Source of the DNA: Azotobacter bryophylli
GTDB lineage: Bacteria; Pseudomonadota; Gammaproteobacteria; Pseudomonadales; Pseudomonadaceae
Reading direction: 5' to 3'
DNA length: 64,000 bases
NCBI RefSeq assembly: GCF_042643485.1
Contig: NZ_JBHRSJ010000022.1
Coordinates: forward strand, 124,001-188,000
The position numbers were made by a program, and so were the translations under genes. This document shows, piece after piece, positions 10,621-18,499 of this stretch. Numbering within the stretch: position 1 is the stretch's first letter; each line of letters opens with the position of its first letter. The notes beneath the pieces were generated by a model that had not been told where the DNA came from, did not search any database, and worked only from the letters and a program-made list of their open reading frames with translations.

Positions 10621-11530
10621 AACCAAGCACGCCGCCCCCTTCATCAAGGTCGAGGGGCTGAGCAAGCGTTACCGCGCCGACCTGCCGCCGGTGTTCGAGA
10701 ACATCAACTTCAGCATCCAGCAGGGCGAGTTCATCTGCGTGATCGGCCACTCCGGCTGCGGCAAGAGCACCATCCTCAACGTCATCGCCGGCCTGGATGA
10801 GGCCAGCAGCGGGGCGGTGGTGATGGCCGGCAAGGAGATCTCCGGCCCCAGCCTGGACCGCGGCGTGGTGTTCCAGAGCCATGCCCTGCTGCCCTGGCTG
10901 ACCGTGGAGGAGAACATCGCCTTCGCCGTGCGCTCGCGCCATCCGGACTGGTCGCGCAAGCGGATCGCCGAGCACGGCGCGCGCTTCATCGAGATGGTCG
11001 GCCTGAAGGCCGCCTGGAAGAAGAAGCCGAGCGAGCTGTCCGGCGGCATGAAGCAGCGCGTCGGCATCGCCCGGGCCTTCTCGGTGGAGCCGAAGATGCT
11101 GCTGATGGACGAGCCGTTCGGCGCCCTCGACGCCCTGACCCGCGGGGTGATCCAGGACGAGCTGCTGAAGATCTGCGCGGCCACCCGGCAGACCGTGTTC
11201 ATGATCACCCACGACGTGGACGAGGCGATCCTGCTCTCGGACAAGATCATGCTGATGAGCAACGGGCCCCACGCGCGGATCGCCGAGATCGTGGTCAACA
11301 CCCTGCCGCGCGACCGCAGCCGCGAGACCATGCACCACGACCCACAGTTCTACCGCATCCGCAACCACCTGGTGGACTTTCTCGTGCGCCGCTCGAAGAT
11401 GATCCAGCAGAACGCCGCCGAGGCGCCGAGCAGCGCCGAGCCGCTGATCGTCCGTCCCGGCCTGGAGGGCGACCAGCCGCCGCCCGGTCCCGACAACCCC
11501 AGCGTGGCGAAGATGCGCGTCGTCGCCTGA
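10610..11530 (+). CDS. NrtD/SsuB-type ABC transporter ATP-binding protein
   Basis: This 306-residue ATPase has Walker A GHSGCGKST near 45-53, the signature LSGGMKQRVGIARA near 143, Walker B with D-loop LLMDEPFGALDAL near 164, and the switch His in ITHDVDEA near 202. The C-terminal 60 residues continue beyond the core ('SKMIQQNAAEAP'), as seen in nitrate-type ATPases. It powers the importer formed with the two preceding genes. The overlap with the permease gene supports one transcript. Confidence 0.9.
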   Translation: MPNETKHAAPFIKVEGLSKRYRADLPPVFENINFSIQQGEFICVIGHSGCGKSTILNVIAGLDEASSGAVVMAGKEISGPSLDRGVVFQSHALLPWLTVEENIAFAVRSRHPDWSRKRIAEHGARFIEMVGLKAAWKKKPSELSGGMKQRVGIARAFSVEPKMLLMDEPFGALDALTRGVIQDELLKICAATRQTVFMITHDVDEAILLSDKIMLMSNGPHARIAEIVVNTLPRDRSRETMHHDPQFYRIRNHLVDFLVRRSKMIQQNAAEAPSSAEPLIVRPGLEGDQPPPGPDNPSVAKMRVVA

Positions 11531-11631
11531 CCCCCAGCGTTCCGTAACGCCCCTCCCGAGACCCCCGTCCGTCCATGCTCCGGCATGGGCGCGGGAGAGG
11601 CTACGCCCGGAAAAACCCCAGGAAGATATCC

Positions 11632-12860
11632 ATGCGTCAGACTTCCCATTCCCTGCTGCTGTGCCTCGCCGCGAGCGCACCCGCTCTGGCCGCGGCGGAA
11701 GAGTCCTTCACCAACATCTTCACCCAAGGCAAGGCCTACCTCGACCTGCGCTACCGCTACGAGCACGTCGACCAGGACAACGGCCTGATGCATGCCGACG
11801 CCAACACCCTGCGCACCCGGGTCGGCTACCAGACCGGGCGCCTGTATGGCTTCTCCGCCCTGATCGAGCTGGACAACGTCGCCCGTCTGGGCGAGGCCGA
11901 CTACAACGACACCCGCAACCACAACACCCGCTACCCGGTGGTGGCCGACCCCGACGGCAGCGAGGTCAACCAGCTGCTGCTGCGCTACGACCACCAGTAC
12001 GGCAGCGCGGTGTACGGCCGCCAGCGCATCGAGCTGGACAACCAGCGCTTCGTCGGCGGCGTCGCCTGGCGGCAGAACGAGCAGACCTACGACGGCTTCC
12101 TCGGCCAGCTCAAGCCTCTCGACAAGCTGACCCTGACCTACGGCTACCTCGACAACATCAACACGCCCTTCGGCCCCGACGGCCAGCACGGCTACCCGAC
12201 CAACCCGGCCAACATCGAGGGCCACAGCCACCTGTTCAACGCCAGCTACGCCTGGCGCCCGGAGCTGAAGATCACCGCCTACCACTACCTGCTGGGCCTG
12301 GACAACCTGGCGGTGGCAGCGAATGCGGCCCTCGGCAGCCAGTCCAGCCGCACCAGCGGCGTGCGCCTGACCGGCAGCCGCGCCGGCTTCGGCTACGCCC
12401 TGGAGTACGCCCACCAGAGCGANNNNNNNNNNNNNNNNNNNNNNNNNNNNNNNNNNNNNNNNNNNNNNNNNNNNNNNNNNNNNNNNNNNNNNNNNNNNNN
12501 NNNNNNNNNNNNNNNNNNNNNNNNNNNNNNNNNNNNNNNNNNNNNNNNNNNNNNNNNNNNNNNNNNNNNNNNNNNNNNNNNNNNNNNNNNNNNNNNNNNN
12601 NNNNNNNNNNNNNNNNNNNNNNNNNNNNNNNNNNNNNNNNNNNNNNNNNNCTGCTGGGCGGCAGCCTGCAGGCCTGGTACCACGACTTCCGCGCCGACCG
12701 GGGCGGGGCGGACTACGGCCGCGAGCTGGACCTGTCGTACGCCCGGCCGGTGCCCTACGTGAAGAACCTGGTGGCGCTGGCCAAGTACGCCCGTTACGAC
12801 GCCGAGGACTTCGCGGTGGATACCGACAAGTTCTGGATGCAGTTGCAGTACAAGTACTGA
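11632..12860 (+). CDS. Outer-membrane porin, alginate-export/AlgE-like (interrupted by gap)
   Basis: A Sec signal peptide (about 1-20, ending APALAAAEE) leads into alternating hydrophobic/polar strands such as 'KAYLDLRYRYEHVDQDNG' and 'LRTRVGYQTGRLYGFSALIEL', and the protein ends '...FWMQLQYKY' with a terminal aromatic, all typical of beta-barrel porins. The opening resembles alginate-export-domain porins, which in Pseudomonas are often substrate-specific channels beside transport operons. A 228-N gap (12423-12650) hides the middle, and the frame after it is offset, which probably reflects an estimated gap length. Position after the ABC genes suggests it admits the same substrate across the outer membrane. 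Confidence 0.75.
12423..12650. other. Assembly gap (228 N) inside the porin gene
   Basis: The reading frames either side differ by one base (the first half would need one more base), so the gap length is only approximate. Confidence 0.95.
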
Positions 12861-12866
12861 GGTGGG

Positions 12867-12882
12867 GGCGAACCCATTCGCC
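12867..12882. repeat. REP-like hairpin GGCGAA-N4-TTCGCC
   Basis: A six-base perfect stem with a 4-base loop lies seven bases after the porin stop. The GCGAA-N4-TTCGC core recurs at 40299 and 50797, always between genes, and resembles the short palindromic REP sequences common in Pseudomonas. Confidence 0.5.
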
Positions 12883-12902
12883 TCCATGGGGAGAATCCGC
12901 AC

Positions 12903-13715
12903 ATGCTGCTTGAGAGTCTCTATGGCCTCGGCGTCGGCCTGGCGCTCGGGCTGACCGGCGGAGGCGGGGTGCTGGCGGTGCCGGCGCTGGTGCTCGGCCT
13001 CGGCTTCAGCCTGCCCGAGGCTACCCCGGTGTCGCTGATCGCCGTCGGCCTGGCGGCCCTGCTCGGCTGCCTGGACGGCCTGCGTCGCGGTCTGGTGCGC
13101 TATCGGGCGGCGCTGGTGATGGCCGCGCTCGGTGCGCTGTGCGCGCCGCTCGGCCTGGGGCTGGCCCGACACCTGCCGGTGCCGCTGCTGATGCTGCTGT
13201 TCTGCGCGCTGCTGCTGTTCATCGCCGCACGCATGCTGCGCCAGGCGCTGGGCGAGGGGCGGGGCGAGGTGGCCGCTGCGTTGCGGCACAACTGCCTGCT
13301 CGATCAGCAGACCGGACGTTTCCGCTGGAACCCGCGCTGCTTCCTCAGCCTGTCGGCCATCGGCGGGCTGTCGGGGCTGTTCAGCGGGCTGCTCGGGGTC
13401 GGTGGCGGCTTCCTCATCGTTCCCGGCATCCGCCAGTTCAGCAACCTCGGCATGCACGGCATCGTCGCCACCTCGCTGGCGGTGATCGCGCTGGTCTCGG
13501 CCAGCACCGTGGCCGGCTTCCTGCTGTCCGGTGGCTGCCTGTCCTCCGGCGCCTGGATCTTCGTCGCCGCCGCTGCCGCCGGCATGCTCGGCGGCCGGCT
13601 GCTGGCGCCGCGTCTGCCGGCCCGCCACCTGCAGCTCGGCTTCGCCGTGCTGGCCGGGCTGGCCGCCCTGATGCTGCTCGGCAAGACGCTGCTGCCTTTC
13701 CTCATCTTCCCGTGA
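12903..13715 (+). CDS. TauE/SafE-family sulfite exporter-like permease
   Basis: This 270-residue membrane protein has the two-repeat architecture of the TauE/SafE (DUF81) family: an N-terminal half with 'GLTGGGGVLAVPALVLGLG' and a C-terminal half with the matching 'GLLGVGGGFLIVPGI', each followed by hydrophobic helices. Members export sulfite, sulfoacetate or related anions during organosulfur metabolism. The next gene encodes a sulfur dioxygenase-like enzyme that would produce sulfite, so export of that product is a consistent guess. Spacing to the next gene is 14 bases, implying co-transcription. Confidence 0.85.
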   Translation: MLLESLYGLGVGLALGLTGGGGVLAVPALVLGLGFSLPEATPVSLIAVGLAALLGCLDGLRRGLVRYRAALVMAALGALCAPLGLGLARHLPVPLLMLLFCALLLFIAARMLRQALGEGRGEVAAALRHNCLLDQQTGRFRWNPRCFLSLSAIGGLSGLFSGLLGVGGGFLIVPGIRQFSNLGMHGIVATSLAVIALVSASTVAGFLLSGGCLSSGAWIFVAAAAAGMLGGRLLAPRLPARHLQLGFAVLAGLAALMLLGKTLLPFLIFP

Positions 13716-13729
13716 AACCGGAGTCCCCC

Positions 13730-14593
13730 ATGCAGCCTCGTGTGAAAACCTTCTTCGACGCGCCGACCTCCACCTTCAGCCATGTGCTGCACGCCGGCCC
13801 GGGCACGGCCTGCGCCATCGTCGACTCGGTGCTCGGCTACGATCCCAGGTCCGGGCGCACCGACACCCGCGGCGCCGACGCCATCGTCGATTACGTGCGC
13901 AGCCAGCGGCTGGAGGTGCAGTGGCTGCTGGAGACCCACGTTCATGCCGATCACCTGTCCGCGGCGGCCTACCTGCGCGGGCTGCTCGGCGGCAAGATCG
14001 CCGCCAGCGCGGCGATCCGCCAGGTGCAGAAGGTATTCCAGGGCATCTACAACCTGGCCGACGGCTATTGCGTCGAGCCGGGCCAGTTCGACCACCTGTT
14101 CCGGCCCGACGAGGATTTTCGCATCGGCGAACTGCGCGCTCGCGCCCTGCACGTGCCCGGGCATACGCCGGCGGATACCGCCTACCGGATCGAGGAGGGG
14201 CTGGTGTTCGTCGGCGACACCCTGTTCCCGCCGGACGTGGGCACCGCCCGCTGCGACTTCCCCGGCGGCAGCGCCGCCCAGCTGTACCGCTCGATTCGCC
14301 GCCTGCTGGCGCTGCCCGGCGACACCCGGCTGTTCATGTGCCACGACTACCCGCCGGCCGGGCGAGAGCCGCAGGCCGAATGCACGGTGGCCGAGCAGCG
14401 CGCGGCGAACCTGCACGTGCGCGACGGCATCGGCGAACTGGATTTCATCGCCCTGCGCAGCCGGCGCGACGCCACCCTGGAGATGCCCAACCTGCTGCTG
14501 CCGTCGATCCAGGTGAACATCCGCGCCGGCGTCCTGCCAGAGCCGGAGGCCAACGGCCGGCGCTACCTGAAGATCCCGCTGGATGCGCTCTGA
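13730..14593 (+). CDS. Metallo-beta-lactamase-fold sulfur (persulfide) dioxygenase-like enzyme
   Basis: This 287-residue protein carries the metal motif THVHADH (His70, His72, Asp74, His75), 'VPGHTPADTAY' and 'VFVGDTLFPPDVGTARCDFPGG', then a later 'FMCHDYPP' His. The 'GTARCDFPGG' and 'CHDYPP' patterns match ETHE1-type persulfide dioxygenases and the Blh enzymes of sulfide-response operons, which oxidise glutathione persulfide to sulfite with O2 and one Fe(II). It is the last gene of operon A and follows a TauE/SafE exporter, a pairing known from sulfide detoxification clusters. A general glyoxalase II-like hydrolase is the alternative. Confidence 0.82.
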   Translation: MQPRVKTFFDAPTSTFSHVLHAGPGTACAIVDSVLGYDPRSGRTDTRGADAIVDYVRSQRLEVQWLLETHVHADHLSAAAYLRGLLGGKIAASAAIRQVQKVFQGIYNLADGYCVEPGQFDHLFRPDEDFRIGELRARALHVPGHTPADTAYRIEEGLVFVGDTLFPPDVGTARCDFPGGSAAQLYRSIRRLLALPGDTRLFMCHDYPPAGREPQAECTVAEQRAANLHVRDGIGELDFIALRSRRDATLEMPNLLLPSIQVNIRAGVLPEPEANGRRYLKIPLDAL

Positions 14594-14620
14594 ACGGGCC
14601 CCTGCTGGGGGAAGATCGGC

Positions 14621-16000
14621 CTAGCCGGCCGATTTGCCGCTGCTCTGGGCCGCCGGGGCGGCGCTCCGGCGCACCAGCAGCCAGCCGAGCGCCAGGCCGA
14701 GGAGCATGGCCACGCAGGAGCCGAGCAGCACGCCGAGCTTGGCGGCGCTCAGCAGCTCCGCATCCTTGAAGGCCAGGGTGGCGATGAAGATGGACATGGT
14801 GAAGCCGATGCCGGCGAGGCAGCCCACCAGCCACAGCCAGCTCCAGTTCATTCCCTCCGGCAGACGGCAGAGGTTCAGGCGCACCAGTATCCAGCTGCAC
14901 AGCAGGATTCCCAGCGGCTTGCCCAGCACCAGCGCCGAGGCAACGCCGGTCATGACGTTGAGGGATGCGGCATGTGCCAGGTCGACGCCGTCGAGGTTTA
15001 TGCCCGCGTTGGCCAAGGCGAACAGCGGCATGATGCCGTAGGCGACCCAGGGGTGCAGGGCGTTGCGCACCCGCACCACCGGCGGCAGCAGCTCGCGCTG
15101 GGCCAGAGCCAGCTCGCGCACCGACGGCAGCAGGCGCTCGGGATCGCCGGCCCCGCTGCGGCTGCGAAACTCGTCCAGCGCACGCGCCGCGGCTTTCAGC
15201 GGGCTCTCCAGAGCCGGGCGGGGAACCACCGGCGTCAGCAGACCCAGCACCACTCCGGCCAGGGTCGGGTGGGCCCCGGTCTGCAGCAGGCCGAACCACA
15301 CCAGCGCCCCGGGCAGCACATAGGCGTAGGCCGAACCGATCCCCATCTTCTGCAAGGCCAGCACCAGCGCGATCCCCGCGCCGGCGAGGACGAAGCCGCT
15401 CGGATCAAGCCCGCCGGAGAAGAACAGGGCGATGATCAGCACGGCCACCATGTCGTCGACGATCGCCAGCGTCAGCAGGAAGACCCGTACCGCCGGGGGC
15501 ACCGAACGCCCGAGCAGGGCGAGCACGCCGACGGCGAAGGCGATGTCGGTGGCCGTCGGAATCGCCCAGCCCTGCCGCAGCTCTCCATTGGAGGCCTCCA
15601 GCGCGTAGATGAGCGCCGGCGCCAGCACGCCGCCGAGTGCGGCGGCCATGGGCAGGGCGGCCTGGCTCAGGCTGGCCAGGGCGCCGTCGTGGATTTCCCG
15701 GCGGATCTCCATGCCCACCACCAGGAAGAACAGGGTCATCAGCCCGTCGTTGATCCAGAAGTGCAGGGAGTGGGAAATCTCGTATCCGCCGAAGCGCAGG
15801 CCCAGCGGGGTGTGCCAGAGGTGCTGGTAGCTCTCGGCGAAGGCCGGAAGGTTCGCCCAGAGCAGGGCGACGGCAGCGGTGAGCAGCAGGATCACGCCGC
15901 TCACGGCTTCGATGTGGAGGAATTTCTCGAGGGTGTGGAAGGCGGCTTCAGTCATGCGCTGCGCCGCCGGCAGCGCCTTGGCGGAGGGGTGTCGGATCAT
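14621..16000 (-). CDS. nhaA: Na+/H+ antiporter NhaA
   Basis: This 459-residue inner-membrane antiporter has the NhaA hallmarks 'WAIPTATDIAFAVGVLALLG' and 'LAIVDDMVAVLIIALFFSGG', with the paired aspartates of the ion-binding site, plus 'GIGFTMSIFIATLAF' near the end. The ATG at 15998-16000 is chosen because GGAG lies at proper spacing; a longer in-frame opening to 16186 would run through the conserved activator motif and is rejected. It exchanges Na+ for protons for pH and sodium homeostasis. It lies on the opposite strand between the two sulfur/cyanate operons and has no obvious functional link to them. Confidence 0.9.
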   Translation of the reverse strand: MIRHPSAKALPAAQRMTEAAFHTLEKFLHIEAVSGVILLLTAAVALLWANLPAFAESYQHLWHTPLGLRFGGYEISHSLHFWINDGLMTLFFLVVGMEIRREIHDGALASLSQAALPMAAALGGVLAPALIYALEASNGELRQGWAIPTATDIAFAVGVLALLGRSVPPAVRVFLLTLAIVDDMVAVLIIALFFSGGLDPSGFVLAGAGIALVLALQKMGIGSAYAYVLPGALVWFGLLQTGAHPTLAGVVLGLLTPVVPRPALESPLKAAARALDEFRSRSGAGDPERLLPSVRELALAQRELLPPVVRVRNALHPWVAYGIMPLFALANAGINLDGVDLAHAASLNVMTGVASALVLGKPLGILLCSWILVRLNLCRLPEGMNWSWLWLVGCLAGIGFTMSIFIATLAFKDAELLSAAKLGVLLGSCVAMLLGLALGWLLVRRSAAPAAQSSGKSAG

Positions 16001-16163
16001 GCTCGCTCCATATCCGAAGATGTGCGGCGGCCCGACCAGCACTGAAACCTGCCCCGTTGCTTCTGCGAACGCGACACCCGCAGCCATCTTACCCCGACGA
16101 ATCCCGTGCGGCCAGACCGGAGCACGGCGTTCGTTCAGGCGGGGGCCGGGAATCGATGGGTTC

Positions 16164-16190
16164 CACAATGTTAACAATGTAAACATTGTG
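16164..16190 (+). promoter_or_regulatory. Putative activator-binding palindrome, copy 2
   Basis: The arms CACAATGTT and AACATTGTG are exact reverse complements around a 9-base centre that itself contains 'AACAATGTA'. The core aligns with 5058-5081. It sits 116 bp upstream of the -24 element at 16306, typical for a site bound by a sigma-54 activator. The bound protein (SfnR-like, NifA-like or another) cannot be told from sequence. Confidence 0.65.
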
Positions 16191-16305
16191 CGCGCTCGGG
16201 CTTTTCGCCGGCAGCGCCCGCGCAGCCGTTCGATGGTTGCAGGTTTGCTGGTAAGCCATTGATTTTAAAGCATTAAAAATCGAATTCTGCGATTAGCGAG
16301 CAATC

Positions 16306-16320
16306 TGGCACAGCGGTTGC
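16306..16320 (+). promoter_or_regulatory. Sigma-54 (-24/-12) promoter for operon B
   Basis: TGGCACAGCGGTTGC is identical to 5198-5212, again with GG-N10-GC spacing, 63 bp before osmC copy 2. Confidence 0.85.
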
Positions 16321-16382
16321 GATATCCCCTTCGAACCCGAAGAGCGGCGCCCCGTCGCTCGACCCCTCGAATGGAGCATCTC

Positions 16383-16946
16383 ATGACCGAAGCAACCGCC
16401 TCCTGCACCTGCCCGAGCACCGTGCAGGCCTACCTCAAGCCGATCGACCGCGACGGGCTGATGGCCTTCGCCGAGAAGGGCCGCAACAACCCCGGCAGCC
16501 GCGGGACCAACAAGGTCCACACGGTGATGCAGGGCATGTACCGCAGCCTGAGCTATGTCGGCGACCACACGCCGGTGGTGGTGGACGAGCCGCTGCACCT
16601 GTTCGGCGAGAACACCGCGCCGGCGCCCGGCGAGATCGTCCTGTCCGGCCTGGGCGGCTGCCTGGCGGTGGGGATCACCGCAGTGGCGACCTGGAAGCAG
16701 ATCAGGCTGAGCAAGCTGGAGATCTTCCTGGAGGCGGACATCGGCAACCCGGCGGCCTGGGGCGCGGGCGGTGCGCAGATGCAGCCGGAGCAGATGGGCT
16801 TCCAGGCGATCCGGGTGAAGGTGCTGGTGGAAGGCGATGCGAGCCGCGAGGAGCTGGACGAGATCGTCCGCCACGCCAACTACTACTCGCCGGTGGCCAA
16901 CACCCTGCGCAACCCGATCCCGTTCAGCATCGGTTTGGCCGACTGA
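16383..16946 (+). CDS. OsmC-family protein, copy 2 (intact)
   Basis: This 187-residue OsmC-like protein opens with 'CTCPSTVQAYLKPIDRDGL', has the helix-start motif 'SGLGGCLAVGITAVA' with the usual first Cys, and ends with 'YYSPVANTLRNPIPFSIGL'. Classical OsmC/Ohr peroxidases have a second Cys just before P-V-S-N; here it is Tyr, so a two-cysteine peroxidase cycle is not available. Two further cysteines sit at the N-terminus (CTC near residues 8-10). OsmC-like proteins of this kind are often found with sulfur-starvation genes, where the role is unclear. GGAG precedes the ATG. It heads operon B, followed after 85 bases by cyanase. Confidence 0.88.
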   Translation: MTEATASCTCPSTVQAYLKPIDRDGLMAFAEKGRNNPGSRGTNKVHTVMQGMYRSLSYVGDHTPVVVDEPLHLFGENTAPAPGEIVLSGLGGCLAVGITAVATWKQIRLSKLEIFLEADIGNPAAWGAGGAQMQPEQMGFQAIRVKVLVEGDASREELDEIVRHANYYSPVANTLRNPIPFSIGLAD

Positions 16947-17031
16947 GCGTCCGATACCGCCTTGCAACCCTTTTTCCGGGCCGCGCCAGCGGGCGCGCCC
17001 CGGACACCGAGCCAGACACGAGGAACCGAAG

Positions 17032-17481
17032 ATGATTTCCAGCCGCGAAGAAGTAACCAAGATGATCCTGGCCGCCAAGGTCTCCAAGGGCCTGAAGTGG
17101 GCGAAGGTGGCCGAAGCCATCGGCCTGTCCAAGGAGTGGACCACCGCCGGCTGCCTCGGGCAGATGACCTTCGACAAGACCCAGGCGGAAACCCTCGGCA
17201 AGCTGTTCGACCTGCCCGACGAGGCGGTGGCCTGGCTGCAGATCGTCCCCTACAAGGGCTCGCTGCCGACCGCCGTGCCCACCGATCCGCTGATCTATCG
17301 CTGGTACGAGATCGTCAGCGTCTACGGCACCACCATCAAGGAGCTGATCCACGAGGAATTCGGCGACGGCATCATGAGCGCCATCGACTTCTCCATGGAC
17401 ATCCAGCGCCAGCCCGATCCCAAGGGCGACCGCGTGAACGTGGTGCTGTCCGGCAAGTTCCTGCCGTACAAGAGCTACTGA
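17032..17481 (+). CDS. cynS: Cyanase (cyanate hydratase)
   Basis: This 149-residue protein matches CynS over its full length: an N-terminal helix-turn-helix-like domain (about 10-75, 'LKWAKVAEAIGLSKEWTTA') and a C-terminal catalytic domain with 'DPLIYRWYEIVSVYG' and 'GDGIMSAIDFSMDIQ'. The catalytic Arg90, Glu93 and Ser116 are all present and correspond to Arg96, Glu99 and Ser122 of the E. coli enzyme. Cyanase converts cyanate and bicarbonate to ammonia and two CO2 in the cytoplasm as a decamer. GAGGA lies before the ATG. Its place directly after osmC and before a rhodanese under a sigma-54 promoter suggests nitrogen or sulfur recovery rather than simple detoxification. Confidence 0.96.
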   Translation: MISSREEVTKMILAAKVSKGLKWAKVAEAIGLSKEWTTAGCLGQMTFDKTQAETLGKLFDLPDEAVAWLQIVPYKGSLPTAVPTDPLIYRWYEIVSVYGTTIKELIHEEFGDGIMSAIDFSMDIQRQPDPKGDRVNVVLSGKFLPYKSY

Positions 17482-17551
17482 TTCCCGGCCGCTACTGGCC
17501 CCCTCGGCCAGCCGCTGGCTGGCCGATCCCCAACCGGCAAAGGAGCTAGCC

Positions 17552-18430
17552 ATGAGCCAGAAAATACTCTTCAGTCCCGCGGAGGCGGCCGCCGCGATGC
17601 AGGCGGGCAAGGCCGTGCTTATCGACATCCGCGCCCCCGAGGCCTACCAGGCCGGGCACATCGCCGGTGCGGTGAACGTGCCGGACGTGTTTTCCTACCT
17701 GGCGGAAACCAGCCCGTCCGGCCTGCAAGCCCTGCACGGCCAGTTCGCCGAGCTGTTCGGCCGGGCCGGTCTGGATGGCGAGAAGATCGCGATCGTCTAC
17801 GAGGACGCGCTGAACACTCGTTACGGCGGCTCCTGCCGGGGCTACTGGCTGCTGCAGTACCTGGGCTACCCGCAGGTCGGCATCCTCGGCGGCGGCCTGC
17901 GTGCCTGGCAGGAGGCCGGCGGCGCGGTGGACAGTGTCGCAGCGATGCCGGCGGTGGCGGTCTTCCCGACCCGGCCCAGGACCGAGCTGCTGACGACCAA
18001 GCACGAGATGCGCGCGGCGCTGGCCGATCCGGCGATCAAGCTGCTCGACAACCGTGACCGGGACGAATGGCTGGGCGAGAGCTCGTCTCCCTACGGCAAG
18101 GACTTTGCCCCGCGCAAGGGACGCATCCCCGGCGCGGTCTGGCTGGAGTGGTACGAGCTGATGGACACCAGCCAGTCGGTTGCCGCCTTCAAGTCGGCCG
18201 AGCAGGTCCGCGCGCTGGCTGCCGAGCGTGGGCTGACGCCCGCCGACGACATCATCATCTACTGCTTCAAGGGCGCGCGGGCGGCCAATACCTACGTCGC
18301 CATGAAACTCGCCGGGTTCGACCGGCTACGCATCTACCTGGGCTCCTGGAACGAATGGTCGCGGGACGAGAGCCTGCCCATCGAGGCCGGGCTGCCGAAG
18401 GGCACGGTACGTCTGCTGGCCGAGGCGTGA
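17552..18430 (+). CDS. Two-domain rhodanese/thiosulfate sulfurtransferase
   Basis: This 292-residue protein has two rhodanese domains: an inactive N-terminal one (about 5-125, with 'VLIDIRAPEAYQAGHIAGAVN') and a C-terminal one (about 145-285) whose active loop CFKGAR begins at Cys238. Such enzymes move sulfane sulfur from thiosulfate, or a related donor, to cyanide or thiols. The loop differs from the canonical thiosulfate (CRKGVT) and mercaptopyruvate (CGSGVTA) forms, so the donor is uncertain. AAAGGAG precedes the ATG. The gene lies 70 bases after cynS, linking cyanate and sulfane-sulfur chemistry in one operon. Confidence 0.88.
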   Translation: MSQKILFSPAEAAAAMQAGKAVLIDIRAPEAYQAGHIAGAVNVPDVFSYLAETSPSGLQALHGQFAELFGRAGLDGEKIAIVYEDALNTRYGGSCRGYWLLQYLGYPQVGILGGGLRAWQEAGGAVDSVAAMPAVAVFPTRPRTELLTTKHEMRAALADPAIKLLDNRDRDEWLGESSSPYGKDFAPRKGRIPGAVWLEWYELMDTSQSVAAFKSAEQVRALAAERGLTPADDIIIYCFKGARAANTYVAMKLAGFDRLRIYLGSWNEWSRDESLPIEAGLPKGTVRLLAEA

Positions 18431-18499
18431 CACCGCGGCGGCGGGGCCCCGATCAGGGCGCCCGTAGCCTTCATCCATTGGAAATGAGCGAAGCCCTGC

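Larger units (their letters stand above)
16001..16382. other. Divergent regulatory interval between nhaA and operon B
   Basis: No gene is supported in these 382 bases. They contain the activator palindrome (16164-16190) and the sigma-54 promoter (16306-16320). The nhaA promoter presumably lies in the first 150 bases, but I see no clear elements. Confidence 0.5.
16274..16946 (+). repeat. Long direct repeat, copy 2 (promoter plus osmC)
   Basis: This is the intact partner of 5166-5836. Differences include a few bases before the promoter and substitutions within the gene (for example Tyr versus Phe before SPVANTL). Sequence similarity ends at the osmC stop, and the downstream genes are unrelated. 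Confidence 0.9.

Noticed and set aside
16001..16186. N-terminal extension of NhaA
   Set aside because: It would translate the conserved activator palindrome and lacks a ribosome-binding site, while the ATG at 16000 has GGAG.
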